Shown: positions 34,626 through 43,952, numbered from the stretch's first letter. The stretch is 50,132 nt of DNA from Verrucomicrobiaceae bacterium (GCA_004211885.1 SHBV01000021.1:1-50132), one strand, 5' to 3'. Notes: a model not told the origin generated them from the sequence alone. A program made the numbers and translations.

Positions 34626-35918
34626 TTAATTGAATTTTTCAATTGATTGCATTAAAGCTTTTAACTTAGCGGCTTTTTCTGGAAATTTTGAAGCCAAGTT
34701 TTTTGTCTCACCTAAATCATTTTCCAAATCATAAAGTTCTTCGGCTTTGATTCTCTTATCTTCAATCGCATAACCATGAAAATGAGCATTTGCCTTTAAG
34801 TATTTCCATTTTCCCTGACGTACTCCTGCATTATTAAAATAAAAATGATCTCTACCTTTTGTTTTCTTTCCAAAAAGAAGATCGGTCTGATCAATCCCGT
34901 CGAGGTGCCGATCGTTTGGTATTTTAAATTCGCACAAATTAGCGAAGGTAGGCATAAAATCGATAGTAGCAAAGATAGCATCGGACACATGGTCGGCTGG
35001 AATTTTTCCAGGCCATCTAACAATGCAGGGGAGCCTATAACCGCCTTCATAGCAGGAGCCTTTTCCATTTCTGAGAGGGCCTGATTCGCCCCAAAAAATA
35101 GATCCTTTGGGATGTCCCTTTTTTTTCAGAGTATACTTATTTTGGTTCCAAGGACCATTGTCGCTGGTGTAAATAACTAAAGTGTTCTGCTTTAATCCTA
35201 ACTCTTCAATAGTATCCAATAAGCGGCCCGTTTCGTGATCGAATTCTTCAACTACGTCACCGTATAAACCTCCCTCAGATTTACCACGAAAATTTGGTGA
35301 TGCGTCGATGATTGTATGCATCATGGTATGAGCAAGATATAGTAGGAACGGCTTTTTGGGGTCTCGGTATTCCTTTAAATAATTTATTGACTTGTTAGTG
35401 TATAGTTTGATGAGGTCCCCCATTTCATTATTTACCAAAACTTTTTTATTGTTTTCATGAATTGTTACAGTTCCTCCATCATTGGCTCCTAATGGCCCAA
35501 AGTAATAATCAAAGCCTTTCGCGTTGGGCATACGTTCAAGTATAGGCTTGCGGTTCGATACATCCCATTTGCCGATACAAGCAGTCTGATATCCTGATTT
35601 GCGCATCAGTTCAGCAAATGTGATTTCTGAGGCAGGCATGTTCCAACCCTTGCTTCTTATAGGTTGTCTACCAGTCAGTAGAGCTGACCGGGAAGGTCCG
35701 CATACGGTCTGAGAATAAAAAGAAGTGAACTTTGTGCCTTCCTTTGCTAAGCCATCTAATCTGGGAGTCTTATTTTTTTTGTTCCCATAGCAACCAATGT
35801 CCGCATATCCCTGATCATCGGTGAATATGATTAGTATATTGGGCCGTGCATTGACTTGGGAGCTTGTGAAAATAACGGACCCTAAATATAAAATGGAAAG
35901 ATGATAGAATCTGCGCAT
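34626..35918 (-). CDS. Exported family S1 sulfatase
   Basis: The 430-residue protein has a signal peptide (about residues 1-24, ending near VNARP) and a type I sulfatase domain. The catalytic Cys73 in CGPSR would be oxidised to formylglycine, and metal ligands are at Asp34-Asp35 in FTDDQGYADIG. TSDNGPW near residue 235 is the second metal site. It would remove sulfate from a sulfated glycan outside the cytoplasm. The exact substrate is not readable. A sulfatase-maturing enzyme is not in the window. It lies between tRNA-Sec and selA, on the same strand. Confidence 0.92.
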   Translation of the reverse strand: MRRFYHLSILYLGSVIFTSSQVNARPNILIIFTDDQGYADIGCYGNKKNKTPRLDGLAKEGTKFTSFYSQTVCGPSRSALLTGRQPIRSKGWNMPASEITFAELMRKSGYQTACIGKWDVSNRKPILERMPNAKGFDYYFGPLGANDGGTVTIHENNKKVLVNNEMGDLIKLYTNKSINYLKEYRDPKKPFLLYLAHTMMHTIIDASPNFRGKSEGGLYGDVVEEFDHETGRLLDTIEELGLKQNTLVIYTSDNGPWNQNKYTLKKKGHPKGSIFWGESGPLRNGKGSCYEGGYRLPCIVRWPGKIPADHVSDAIFATIDFMPTFANLCEFKIPNDRHLDGIDQTDLLFGKKTKGRDHFYFNNAGVRQGKWKYLKANAHFHGYAIEDKRIKAEELYDLENDLGETKNLASKFPEKAAKLKALMQSIEKFN

Positions 35919-35990
35919 GATTTAGTATATTTACCGATATAGTAGTTTTTTATTATTTATAAACCAATAAAAAGCTACTAATGGGATAAG

Positions 35991-36082
35991 CGGAGAGGGA
36001 AGGAATCGAACCAACCAGGGCAGCATAACTACCCTCAACGGTTTTGAAGACCGCGGAGGCCACCAGGCACCCATCACTCCCC
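35991..36082 (-). tRNA. selC: tRNA-Sec (selenocysteine, anticodon TCA)
   Basis: On the minus strand these 92 bases fold like a selenocysteine tRNA. The anticodon loop is CTTCAAA with TCA at 36045-36047 (minus strand), on a clean stem. A long variable arm pairs AGGGTAG with CTGCCCT, the D loop is short (TGGT), and GGTTCGATTCC marks the T loop. The acceptor arm has a G.U pair and one T.C mismatch, and the outer T-stem has two U.U positions. The acceptor plus T arm counts only 12 bases, one fewer than usual in bacteria. No CCA is encoded. The nearby selA gene supports the call. Confidence 0.85.
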
Positions 36083-36178
36083 ATTAGTACCCGCAATATA
36101 TTGAGCATTAATAGAAATTCAATTCTCTGCTGACAAACTTATAATAAAGGGGCAAAATGCACACTCGATAAGGAAAAT

Positions 36179-37594
36179 ATGGCTGATAAACATTTTATAC
36201 ACGACGATTTTCTGCTTTCCAGTAATGCAGCGCGTCAGCTTTATCATGATTATGCTGCAGAAATGCCGATAATTGACTATCATTGTCATCTGCCTCCAGA
36301 TGAAATTTCTGGAGATAAGCATTGGGAAACGATTACTGAACTTTGGCTTGGCGGAGACCATTACAAGTGGCGTGCAATGCGATCGAATGGGATTAATGAG
36401 GAAATCGTTACTGGCCCCGCAGGTGATTGGGAAAAGTTCTCTGCCTGGGCTAATACAATGCCGAAACTATTAGGTAATCCTCTTTATCATTGGAACCAAC
36501 TAGAGTTGGCTCGTTATTTTGATGTTTTTGAATTGTTAAACTCTGACACTAGTAAAGATATTTACGATCGATGCAATTCGAGGCTCGGTCCCGAAGGTCT
36601 TTCGTCTAGGAGTCTAATTAAGGAGTCCAAAGTTGTAGCTATTTGCACAACTGATGACCCGTGTGATTCTCTCATTCATCACGAGATTTTGTCTAAAGAT
36701 AATTCTATTGACTGTAAGGTGTTGCCAGCCTGGCGTCCGGACAAGGCCATGATGCCTGAGAATAGTGAAGTCTTTACTGAGTGGGTTAATCAATTGTCAA
36801 TAGTTTCAAATATTGATATATCAAAATTTGATGATTTTGTAGACGCTTTATCATCCAGACATCAGTTCTTTCATGATAGAGGTTGCCGATTGTCTGATCA
36901 TGGGATTGAAACTTTTTATGCGGAAGACTATACGGAACGAGATATTTTTTCTATTTTCGAAAAGGCTAGGCGAGGAACTCATCTCAGTTTAAATGAAATT
37001 AATAAATTTAAATCGCACATGCTTTATCTTTTTGGAGTAATGGATTCGGAGCGAGATTGGGTCCAACAGTATCATTTTGGTGCGCTCCGTAACAATTCTT
37101 CTCGACTCTTTGATAAGCTCGGACCTGACATTGGTTGCGATTCTATAGGTGATTGGTCTGTTGCAGAGCCAATGTCTAAACTTTTTTCTAGGTTGGATGA
37201 GGAAGGAAAGCTCGCAAAAACAATTCTGTATCCTATTAACCCTCGAGATAATGAATTGGTCGGTGCCATGGTAGGCAATTTTCAGGATGGTACCGTGGCG
37301 GGTAAAATGCAGTTTGGTAGTGGCTGGTGGTTTAATGACCAAATGGATGGAATGATTCGCCAGATCGAAGCATTGTCCCAGTTAGGCCTACTATCTTGCT
37401 TTGTCGGTATGCTTACCGATTCGAGATCATTTTTAAGTTTTACAAGGCACGAATATTTCCGTCGTATTCTTTGTAATAAGTTGGGTAAAGAGATTGAGGA
37501 GGGGATCCTTCCAAATGATGTGAAATTAATTGGGTCAATAGTCAAAGACATCTGCTTTAATAATGCTGCGGAGTACTTTGATTTCGGTATTTGA
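36179..37594 (+). CDS. uxaC: Glucuronate/galacturonate isomerase
   Basis: The 471-residue protein matches uronate isomerase, which converts D-glucuronate to D-fructuronate (and galacturonate to tagaturonate). It has the amidohydrolase-like start IIDYHCHLPPDEI near residue 31 and the HWETITELWLGGDHYKWRAMR segment near 47. The LRNNSSRLF and WWFNDQMDGM segments follow later. The C-terminus NNAAEYF agrees with the family end, so the TGA stop is genuine. With a sulfatase nearby, it fits degradation of uronic-acid-containing algal polysaccharides. Confidence 0.93.
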   Translation: MADKHFIHDDFLLSSNAARQLYHDYAAEMPIIDYHCHLPPDEISGDKHWETITELWLGGDHYKWRAMRSNGINEEIVTGPAGDWEKFSAWANTMPKLLGNPLYHWNQLELARYFDVFELLNSDTSKDIYDRCNSRLGPEGLSSRSLIKESKVVAICTTDDPCDSLIHHEILSKDNSIDCKVLPAWRPDKAMMPENSEVFTEWVNQLSIVSNIDISKFDDFVDALSSRHQFFHDRGCRLSDHGIETFYAEDYTERDIFSIFEKARRGTHLSLNEINKFKSHMLYLFGVMDSERDWVQQYHFGALRNNSSRLFDKLGPDIGCDSIGDWSVAEPMSKLFSRLDEEGKLAKTILYPINPRDNELVGAMVGNFQDGTVAGKMQFGSGWWFNDQMDGMIRQIEALSQLGLLSCFVGMLTDSRSFLSFTRHEYFRRILCNKLGKEIEEGILPNDVKLIGSIVKDICFNNAAEYFDFGI

Positions 37595-37896
37595 TTTCTT
37601 TGTTTACATAGCAATTATGATCGTTATGGTCTAATAAAGTTTGGAAAAGAGCACAATCCACTCATATACAATGAGTTATGATATCCCTATAATTCAGACC
37701 AGTTGATTATTATTAGAACTTTCAAAAACCTCTCAATTCTCTCAATTTTAGGCGCCCGATAACTAGCTCATAATCAGCGAGTTAAGAGCTTGTGAAAAAT
37801 TTCACAAATAGCGCTTGCGGGATGTTCCGGGTGCTTAATAATTAAGGTCGGTAAGCAGTAATCTTAAGACTTTACCAGAGTTCCTAGTAAGCCCAT
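37595..37896. other. Intergenic region between uxaC and nuoD
   Basis: This 302-bp stretch holds no convincing gene. A small inverted repeat (ACTCAT, five bases, ATGAGT, near 37659-37675) lacks a T-run and is not a clear terminator. A perfect CRP/FNR-type palindrome lies at 37791-37806. The rest is AT-rich and probably contains the nuo promoter, which I could not place with confidence. Confidence 0.7.
37791..37806. promoter_or_regulatory. CRP/FNR-family binding site upstream of nuoD
   Basis: TGTGAAAAATTTCACA equals the classic TGTGA-N6-TCACA consensus of CRP-type regulators, with complete symmetry in both half-sites. Its centre is about 98 bp before the nuoD start, a plausible activator position. 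The regulator itself is not encoded in the window, and a chance match is possible in an AT-rich intergenic region. Confidence 0.5.
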
Positions 37897-39156
37897 ATGG
37901 CAGACACTTTGCAAGAATTTGAGACTCCCGATGCGGCCACTAAGGCGGCACAGGCTCTGGAGAGCTATCAACAAAAAACGGATGATCTTGTTGGCGAGAA
38001 GTTGACGCTTAATATGGGCCCTTCTCACCCTGCAACTCATGGGGTTTTAAGGCTCATCCTTGAATTGGATGGAGAAGTTATTAGCAAGGCAGATCCTGAC
38101 ATTGGATACCTGCATAGAGGTGATGAAAAAATTGCTGAAAACATGCAATACAATCAGTTCGTTCCATACACTGATCGCCTAGACTACCTTGCCCCTTTAG
38201 CAAATAACGTCGCTTATGCTTGTGCTGTTGAAAAATTAATGGGCTGGGAATTACCTCCTCGAGGACAAGCAGTCAGAGTCATTTGTTGTGAGCTTGCCAG
38301 AATCTCTGCGCACTTACTAGGCGTTGGCTGCTACGCAATGGATGTGGGAGCCATGACTGTTTTCCTTTACACGTTCACACAGAGGGAAACCGTTTATGAT
38401 CTTTGCGAACAGATTTCCGGAGCACGTTTCACAACTAGCTATACTCGGGTAGGTGGACAGACGAGAGACATGTCAGAAGAAACTATAAAGGGTGTGTTGA
38501 AATTTTGTGACGAAGTGAGCGAGGTTATTGAAGAAGTAGATAAATTACTTTCAAGGAATCCTATTTTCATTGGACGGACTCAAGATGTTGGATTCATCTC
38601 TAAGGATGATGCGATTGGGTATGGGTTGACTGGCCCAAACTTGAGAGGTTCGGGAGTGAATTTTGATATGAGGAAGAATCATCCTTATCTTGGATACGAA
38701 AAATATGATTTTGATATTCCTGTGGGTAAGGTCGGTGACTGCTATGACCGTTATTTAGTTCGCATGGAAGAGATGAGGCAGAGCGTGGGTATTCTGCGGC
38801 AGGTGTGTCAAAAAATGCCGAAAGGACCCGTGAACATTACTGATCCAAAAGCCACATTACCAGATAAAGAGCGCGTACTTATGAGTATGGAAGAGTTGAT
38901 TCATCACTTCATTGTGGCAACGCAGGGAATTGATGCTCCTGAAGGTGAGGTTTATTTTAGTGCAGAGAATCCCAAAGGAGAGCTTGGTTTTTATATTAAC
39001 TCTAAGGGAGGAGGAGTTCCTCATCGTCTTAAGATTAGGAGCCCTTCATTTGTGAATTTAAGTATTCTTCCCAAACTTCTACCAGGGCACATGATTAGTG
39101 ATGTTGTGTCTATTCTTGGGAGTTTGGATTTTGTGATGGGAGAATGTGACCGCTAA
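37897..39156 (+). CDS. nuoD: NADH-quinone oxidoreductase subunit D
   Basis: The 419-residue protein is the 49-kDa type subunit of complex I that helps form the quinone site. Conserved parts are LNMGPSHPATHGVLR near residue 38, the DIGYLHRGDEK segment near 68, and the C-terminal SLDFVMGECDR. It is a separate NuoD, not a NuoCD fusion. nuoE overlaps its stop by one base (TAATG). nuoA, nuoB and nuoC are not upstream, where uxaC lies, so that part of complex I must be encoded elsewhere. Confidence 0.95.
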   Translation: MADTLQEFETPDAATKAAQALESYQQKTDDLVGEKLTLNMGPSHPATHGVLRLILELDGEVISKADPDIGYLHRGDEKIAENMQYNQFVPYTDRLDYLAPLANNVAYACAVEKLMGWELPPRGQAVRVICCELARISAHLLGVGCYAMDVGAMTVFLYTFTQRETVYDLCEQISGARFTTSYTRVGGQTRDMSEETIKGVLKFCDEVSEVIEEVDKLLSRNPIFIGRTQDVGFISKDDAIGYGLTGPNLRGSGVNFDMRKNHPYLGYEKYDFDIPVGKVGDCYDRYLVRMEEMRQSVGILRQVCQKMPKGPVNITDPKATLPDKERVLMSMEELIHHFIVATQGIDAPEGEVYFSAENPKGELGFYINSKGGGVPHRLKIRSPSFVNLSILPKLLPGHMISDVVSILGSLDFVMGECDR

Positions 39157-39662
39157 TGAACAATATGGAGGTTTCTGGAGAATTAAATAAACAGGCGAAC
39201 GAATACATTAGCCACTATCCTAAGGATCAGAAGAGGAGTGCGTCCTTGCCCCTTTTGCATTTGTTGCAAAAAGAGCATGGCTACATTGATGAAGAGGGCG
39301 TGAATTGGGTGGCTGAAAAATTAGATATTGAACCCATTAATGTCCTCGAACTTGTTACTTTCTATCCAGGATTGAGGCAGGCTGCGCCTGGTAAGTATCA
39401 TATTAGAGTTTGTCGTACCTTGTCATGTGCAATGGCTGGTTGTTATGATACGATGGAAAAGTTTTGTGAAGTGGCTGGAATTGACAGATCTAAGGTTACC
39501 CATCACAACCCGATAGCAGTCTCTGAAGATGGTAAATTTAGCATTGAATTTGCGGAGTGTTTGGCAAGTTGCGGGACAGGGCCTGTGTGTTTAATTGGTG
39601 ATGATTTTTATGAATCAGTGAAGGCTGATAATGTGGCTGAACTCATTGAAAAATACGATTAA
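39156..39662 (+). CDS. nuoE: NADH-quinone oxidoreductase subunit E
   Basis: The 168-residue protein is the 24-kDa thioredoxin-like [2Fe-2S] subunit of the NADH-oxidising arm. The cluster cysteines are seen in CRTLSC (near residue 87) and CLASCG (near 128). It starts inside the nuoD stop codon, and nuoF starts inside its own stop, so the three are translationally coupled. Confidence 0.94.
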   Translation: MNNMEVSGELNKQANEYISHYPKDQKRSASLPLLHLLQKEHGYIDEEGVNWVAEKLDIEPINVLELVTFYPGLRQAAPGKYHIRVCRTLSCAMAGCYDTMEKFCEVAGIDRSKVTHHNPIAVSEDGKFSIEFAECLASCGTGPVCLIGDDFYESVKADNVAELIEKYD

Positions 39663-41062
39663 TGACAGCCCCAAAATACATAAAAGGAAAGGAGCCTCAC
39701 AAGAGTGAGTACAGGATGGTTTTCCGCAACGTTGATCGTCGTGGTTGGGATGTATCTATTAAATCTTATATTGCAGACGGTGGATATAAAGATCTTAAGA
39801 AAGCGTTAAAGATGAAGCCTCAAGAGATAACTGATGAGGTTAAAACTTCAGGTCTTCGCGGAAGAGGAGGGGCAGGATTTCCGACTGGAATTAAGTGGGG
39901 TTTTATTCCTCCCGATAATAAAAAACCAGTGTATCTAATTTGCAATTGCGATGAATCAGAGCCAGGCACTTTCAAGGACCGTTATATTGTTCACCAGGAT
40001 CCACACCAACTCATAGAAGGGATGTTAATTTCATGTTATGCAGTAGGAGCCAAAGTTGCATACATTTATATTAGAGAAGAATTTCCTGAAGGTGCTAAGA
40101 TTCTAGAAAATGCGATAGAAGAGGCCAGGAATAAAAATTTCTTGGGAAAGAAAATTCTGGGAGGAAAGTTTAATTGTGAGATATTTGTGCACCGAGGAGC
40201 AGGCGCTTATATTTGCGGTGAAGAGACAGGGCTCATTGAATCATTGGAGGGCAAAAGGCCTTATCCCAGAATAAAGCCCCCATACTTTCCTGCTGCTCTT
40301 GGGCTGTATATGTGCCCGACCATTGTTAATAATGTGGAATCTTTATGTCACGTAAAACACATCATTGCAATGGGGGGGCAAAAGTATGCAAATATTGGAA
40401 CTCCACGGAACACTGGAACTAGGATTCTGTGCGTCAGTGGTGACGTGGTAAAGCCTGGGTACTTTGAAGTTGAAGTCGGTAAGATCACAATGGGTGAGCT
40501 GATTAATGATATTTGTGGAGGATTAAGAAAGGGACGCAAACTTAGAGGAGTTATACCAGGTGGTTCATCGGCGAAAGTTTTACGAGCTGACGAGAAATAT
40601 ACAATTGGCACTGGTGAATCAGAGAGGACAATTGGTATAAATGATATCCCAATGGATTTTGATACATTGGCCGCTTGTGGATCTATGGCAGGATCTGGAG
40701 GAGTCATTGTCATCGATGACAGTCGGGACATGGCATGGATACTAAATAATATAAATACTTTTTATGCCCATGAGTCTTGCGGGCAATGTACTCCGTGCCG
40801 AGAAGGCTCGCTTTGGATGAAAAAAATCACTGACCGAATGGTTTCAGGCGCAGGAGTCCCGTCTGACTTAAAGACCTTGACCTCAGTAGGAGATAACATC
40901 GCAGGAAGAACTATATGTGCTTTCGGAGAAGCATGTGCTTGGCCTACTCAGAGCTTTGTAGCAAAGTTTCCAGAAGATTTTAAAAAGCATACGAGCCGGA
41001 GAAATGCCGGCAAACAGCTTAACCCTGAATCGAAGGTGGCAGCCGCTAGTCTTAAGTCTTGA
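39662..41062 (+). CDS. nuoF: NADH-quinone oxidoreductase subunit F
   Basis: The 466-residue protein binds FMN and NADH and oxidises NADH. GLRGRGGAGFPTGIKW near residue 63 is the nucleotide-binding motif and ICNCDESEPGTFKDR near 98 is the FMN area. The [4Fe-4S] cluster N3 is seen in SCGQCTPCREG near residue 370, with the last Cys in GRTICAFGEAC. The length is typical. The stop lies 8 bp before the nuoG ATG. Confidence 0.95.
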   Translation: MTAPKYIKGKEPHKSEYRMVFRNVDRRGWDVSIKSYIADGGYKDLKKALKMKPQEITDEVKTSGLRGRGGAGFPTGIKWGFIPPDNKKPVYLICNCDESEPGTFKDRYIVHQDPHQLIEGMLISCYAVGAKVAYIYIREEFPEGAKILENAIEEARNKNFLGKKILGGKFNCEIFVHRGAGAYICGEETGLIESLEGKRPYPRIKPPYFPAALGLYMCPTIVNNVESLCHVKHIIAMGGQKYANIGTPRNTGTRILCVSGDVVKPGYFEVEVGKITMGELINDICGGLRKGRKLRGVIPGGSSAKVLRADEKYTIGTGESERTIGINDIPMDFDTLAACGSMAGSGGVIVIDDSRDMAWILNNINTFYAHESCGQCTPCREGSLWMKKITDRMVSGAGVPSDLKTLTSVGDNIAGRTICAFGEACAWPTQSFVAKFPEDFKKHTSRRNAGKQLNPESKVAAASLKS

Positions 41063-41070
41063 ATTTGTTA

Positions 41071-42786
41071 ATGTCCGCTGCAAAAACACAAACTGAAGAT
41101 CTGGTGAACGTCCAAGTAGATGGGCATTGGATTCAGGTAAAAAAAGGAACTCGCATGATTGAAGCTTGTAAACAGGCTTCAGCAGAAGTTCCCCATTATT
41201 GTTATCATCCCAAGCTTACTTCACCGGGGAATTGCAGAATGTGCTTAGTTGAAATGGGCATGCCGCCTCGACCTGCTCCGGGCCAAGAAGCAGAACTGGA
41301 TAATGATGGACATGCAGAAATAAGCTGGATGCCTCGCCCCGTTATAGCTTGTGCTAATACAGTTGCTGAAGGCATGGGGATACGAACGCAGTCAACATTG
41401 GCTAAGGAGTGCCGAGAGGGAGTGATGGAATTTCTTCTAATTAACCACCCCCTTGATTGTCCTATTTGCGATCAGGCCGGAGAATGCACTCTCCAAGAAT
41501 ATAGTGTGGAGCACGGTAAGGGCGAATCAAGGTTTCTCGAAGATAAGGTAAAGAAACCAAAGAACGTCGATATTGGGCCGAGGATTCGCTTGGATGATGA
41601 GCGGTGTGTTCTTTGCTCACGTTGTGTTCGATTTACTCGAGAAATCGTTGATGATGATGTGCTGGGTTTTGTTGATAGAGGAAGTCATAATGTATTGACG
41701 GTTCATCCTGATAAACCTTTGGCGAATAATTATTCTTTAAACACAGTGGACATATGCCCCGTCGGAGCACTCACATCTAACGATTTTAGGTTTAAAATGA
41801 GAGTTTGGTTCATGCGCGAAACAAAGTCCATTTGTAATGGCTGTGCACGTGGTTGTAATATTCTCATTAGCTCAAGAGAGAATAAAATTTATAGGCAAAC
41901 GCCAAGGGAAAATAATGAAGTGAATTCGTCTTGGATGTGTGATTCTGGAAGACTTGATTATCATTTTCTTGACAGTAGTGCGCGTCTTACTGACCCGATG
42001 ATTAAGAAGGGTAAATCTCATGAAACGGTTGATTGGCCTCAAGCTGTTCGAAGAGTGGCTGAGGGACTGATTAAGTACAAGGGCGATGAAGTAGCAATTA
42101 TTGTGTCTGCTCGTATGACGAATGAGGAGCTGTATTTGGTCCGGGTCTTGGCAGACACGCTAGAAACTAAGAACGTTGATGCATTGAAGTGCCATGGTGA
42201 AGGAGATGATTACCTTAGTCATAAAGATAAGAGGCCGAACACGAACGGAGCCAAAGTCATTCTTAAGCTTCGTAGTCCTGGATCGAAAATAAAATCAATT
42301 AAAAGAGGTATCGAGTCCGGATCAATTAAAGCATTATTAGTTTACGGTGAAAATATTGCGAGTAAGGGTTTTGGTGATGACGTTTTGAGCAAGTTGAAAT
42401 TTTTAGTCACTTCGCACATATTGGCTAACCCAACAGCAAAATTATCAAGCATTGTTCTTCCTGGTTCAGGTTATGCAGAGAAGAGAGGATCCATGATTAA
42501 TGCGACGGGTCGATTGCAGTTGTTAAATAAAGCAATCGAACCGCCTGGCAATAGCAGAGATGATTGGGAGATTTTGCAAGATATTAATCGTGCTATTGAT
42601 GGGAAGGATTTTACATATGAATTAGCAGACCTGTTTTCTGAAATGGCAAGTGTTGTGCCGGCCTTAAAGGGACTCCACTTATCGGGAGTAGGAGAAAATG
42701 GCGTTCAAGTCATTGAAACTGGAGAAACTATACCGCTCCTTGAACGAGAGGCGCAAAGAGTTAAGCAAGGGCTCATAGTAGGATAA
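41071..42786 (+). CDS. nuoG: NADH-quinone oxidoreductase subunit G (short form)
   Basis: The 571-residue protein carries the electron-wire clusters of complex I. The [2Fe-2S] cysteines lie in YCYHPKLTSPGNCRMC and the N4/N5-type cluster in HPLDCPICDQAGEC. Further clusters use CVLCSRCVRFTRE with DICPVGALTS, and CNGCARGCN. The C-terminal molybdopterin-like domain is shortened; NuoG is often 700-900 residues. The ATG at 41071 is preferred over an upstream TTG inside nuoF. nuoH starts directly after its stop. Confidence 0.92.
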   Translation: MSAAKTQTEDLVNVQVDGHWIQVKKGTRMIEACKQASAEVPHYCYHPKLTSPGNCRMCLVEMGMPPRPAPGQEAELDNDGHAEISWMPRPVIACANTVAEGMGIRTQSTLAKECREGVMEFLLINHPLDCPICDQAGECTLQEYSVEHGKGESRFLEDKVKKPKNVDIGPRIRLDDERCVLCSRCVRFTREIVDDDVLGFVDRGSHNVLTVHPDKPLANNYSLNTVDICPVGALTSNDFRFKMRVWFMRETKSICNGCARGCNILISSRENKIYRQTPRENNEVNSSWMCDSGRLDYHFLDSSARLTDPMIKKGKSHETVDWPQAVRRVAEGLIKYKGDEVAIIVSARMTNEELYLVRVLADTLETKNVDALKCHGEGDDYLSHKDKRPNTNGAKVILKLRSPGSKIKSIKRGIESGSIKALLVYGENIASKGFGDDVLSKLKFLVTSHILANPTAKLSSIVLPGSGYAEKRGSMINATGRLQLLNKAIEPPGNSRDDWEILQDINRAIDGKDFTYELADLFSEMASVVPALKGLHLSGVGENGVQVIETGETIPLLEREAQRVKQGLIVG

Positions 42787-43950
42787 ATGGAGGCAGGAAA
42801 TATATTAACGAGTATTGAAGTGATGCCGATTCTGATTTCTTTCATCAAAATCGTTGTGGTGATATTTGCAGTTATATTACCGATGGTGGCATATTCTGTT
42901 TGGGCTGAGCGAAGAGTGAGTGCTGTAATTCAGGAGCGAGTCGGACCTAATCGTGTTGGCATTCCTTTTACTAAGATTGGATTGTTTGGCCTTGGCCAAC
43001 CCATTGCGGACGGAATTAAATTTCTTCTCAAGGAAGATTTTACGCCAGGTCATGTGAATAAATTGTACTATTGGCTTGCTCCAGCACTCACGATGGTTCC
43101 AGCGTTACTTACTTGTGCGGTCCTGCCATTTGGCAGTGAATTATTCGGTGAAAAAATGGTAATAGCTGACTTGAATGTCGGGCCTCTTTTTGTTTTTGCT
43201 ATCGCTTCACTTAGTGTTTACGGAATCGTTCTGGCAGGGTGGGCATCAAATTCAAAATATTCTTTTCTTGGAGGAGTGAGGTCCAGTAGCCAAATGATAT
43301 CTTATGAAATTTCTCTTGGGCTTTCTCTCGTTCCTGTACTGTTAATTTTTGGGGAGTTAAACCTTAGTGAAATTGTACGGGAGCAGAGTAAAAACGGATG
43401 GCTTTTGCTGCCGTTCTGGGGAGAAGGAGCAATCTGGAATGGGGGAGTAGACCGATTCTTTCTGCTCTTTCCTGCCTTCATTGCTTTCATAGTCTTTACT
43501 ACTTCGATTTTTGCAGAGACGAATCGATTGCCTTTTGATCTTCCTGAATGTGAAACGGAACTCGTAGCAGGATACCATACCGAATATTCTTCTATGAAAT
43601 TCGCCCTCTTCTTTTTGGGTGAGTATGCTGCAATGATTATTGGTTCTGGACTCATAGTGACCTTGTTCCTTGGTGGCTGGTCCCTTCCGTTTGGGTTAGA
43701 TGCTTATTTAATGAGCGTGTCTGGAGACCCACAACAAATTCCATGGTGGTTAGGTCTGATTCATATAGGAACATTTCTAGCAAAGGTAATCGCCTTCATT
43801 TTATTTTTTATATGGGTTCGTTGGACACTTCCGAGGTTCCGCTACGATCAGTTAATGAAGCTGGGATGGATTATCTTCTTTGAACTTGCGCTAGTGAATA
43901 TTTTCATCACTGCAGGAATTTTAATTTTAACCCGAGATCCTGCTCCTTGA
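42787..43950 (+). CDS. nuoH: NADH-quinone oxidoreductase subunit H
   Basis: The 387-residue membrane protein forms part of the quinone chamber and links the two arms. AERRVSAVIQERVGPNRVG near residue 40, the GQPIADGIKFLLKED segment near 75 and FAETNRLPFDLPECETELVAGYHTEYSSM near 242 are signatures of NuoH/ND1 (only key parts are quoted). About eight helices are visible. The ATG follows the nuoG stop without a gap. Confidence 0.95.
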   Translation: MEAGNILTSIEVMPILISFIKIVVVIFAVILPMVAYSVWAERRVSAVIQERVGPNRVGIPFTKIGLFGLGQPIADGIKFLLKEDFTPGHVNKLYYWLAPALTMVPALLTCAVLPFGSELFGEKMVIADLNVGPLFVFAIASLSVYGIVLAGWASNSKYSFLGGVRSSSQMISYEISLGLSLVPVLLIFGELNLSEIVREQSKNGWLLLPFWGEGAIWNGGVDRFFLLFPAFIAFIVFTTSIFAETNRLPFDLPECETELVAGYHTEYSSMKFALFFLGEYAAMIIGSGLIVTLFLGGWSLPFGLDAYLMSVSGDPQQIPWWLGLIHIGTFLAKVIAFILFFIWVRWTLPRFRYDQLMKLGWIIFFELALVNIFITAGILILTRDPAP

Positions 43951-43952
43951 TT

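Noticed and set aside
37659..37675. Inverted repeat ACTCAT/ATGAGT after uxaC as a terminator
   Set aside because: The stem is only 6 bp, AT-rich, and not followed by a T-run.
37592..37680. Open frame continuing after the TGA of uxaC, considered as a selenocysteine read-through
   Set aside because: The uxaC C-terminus before the TGA already matches the family end, and the downstream codons show no conserved pattern.
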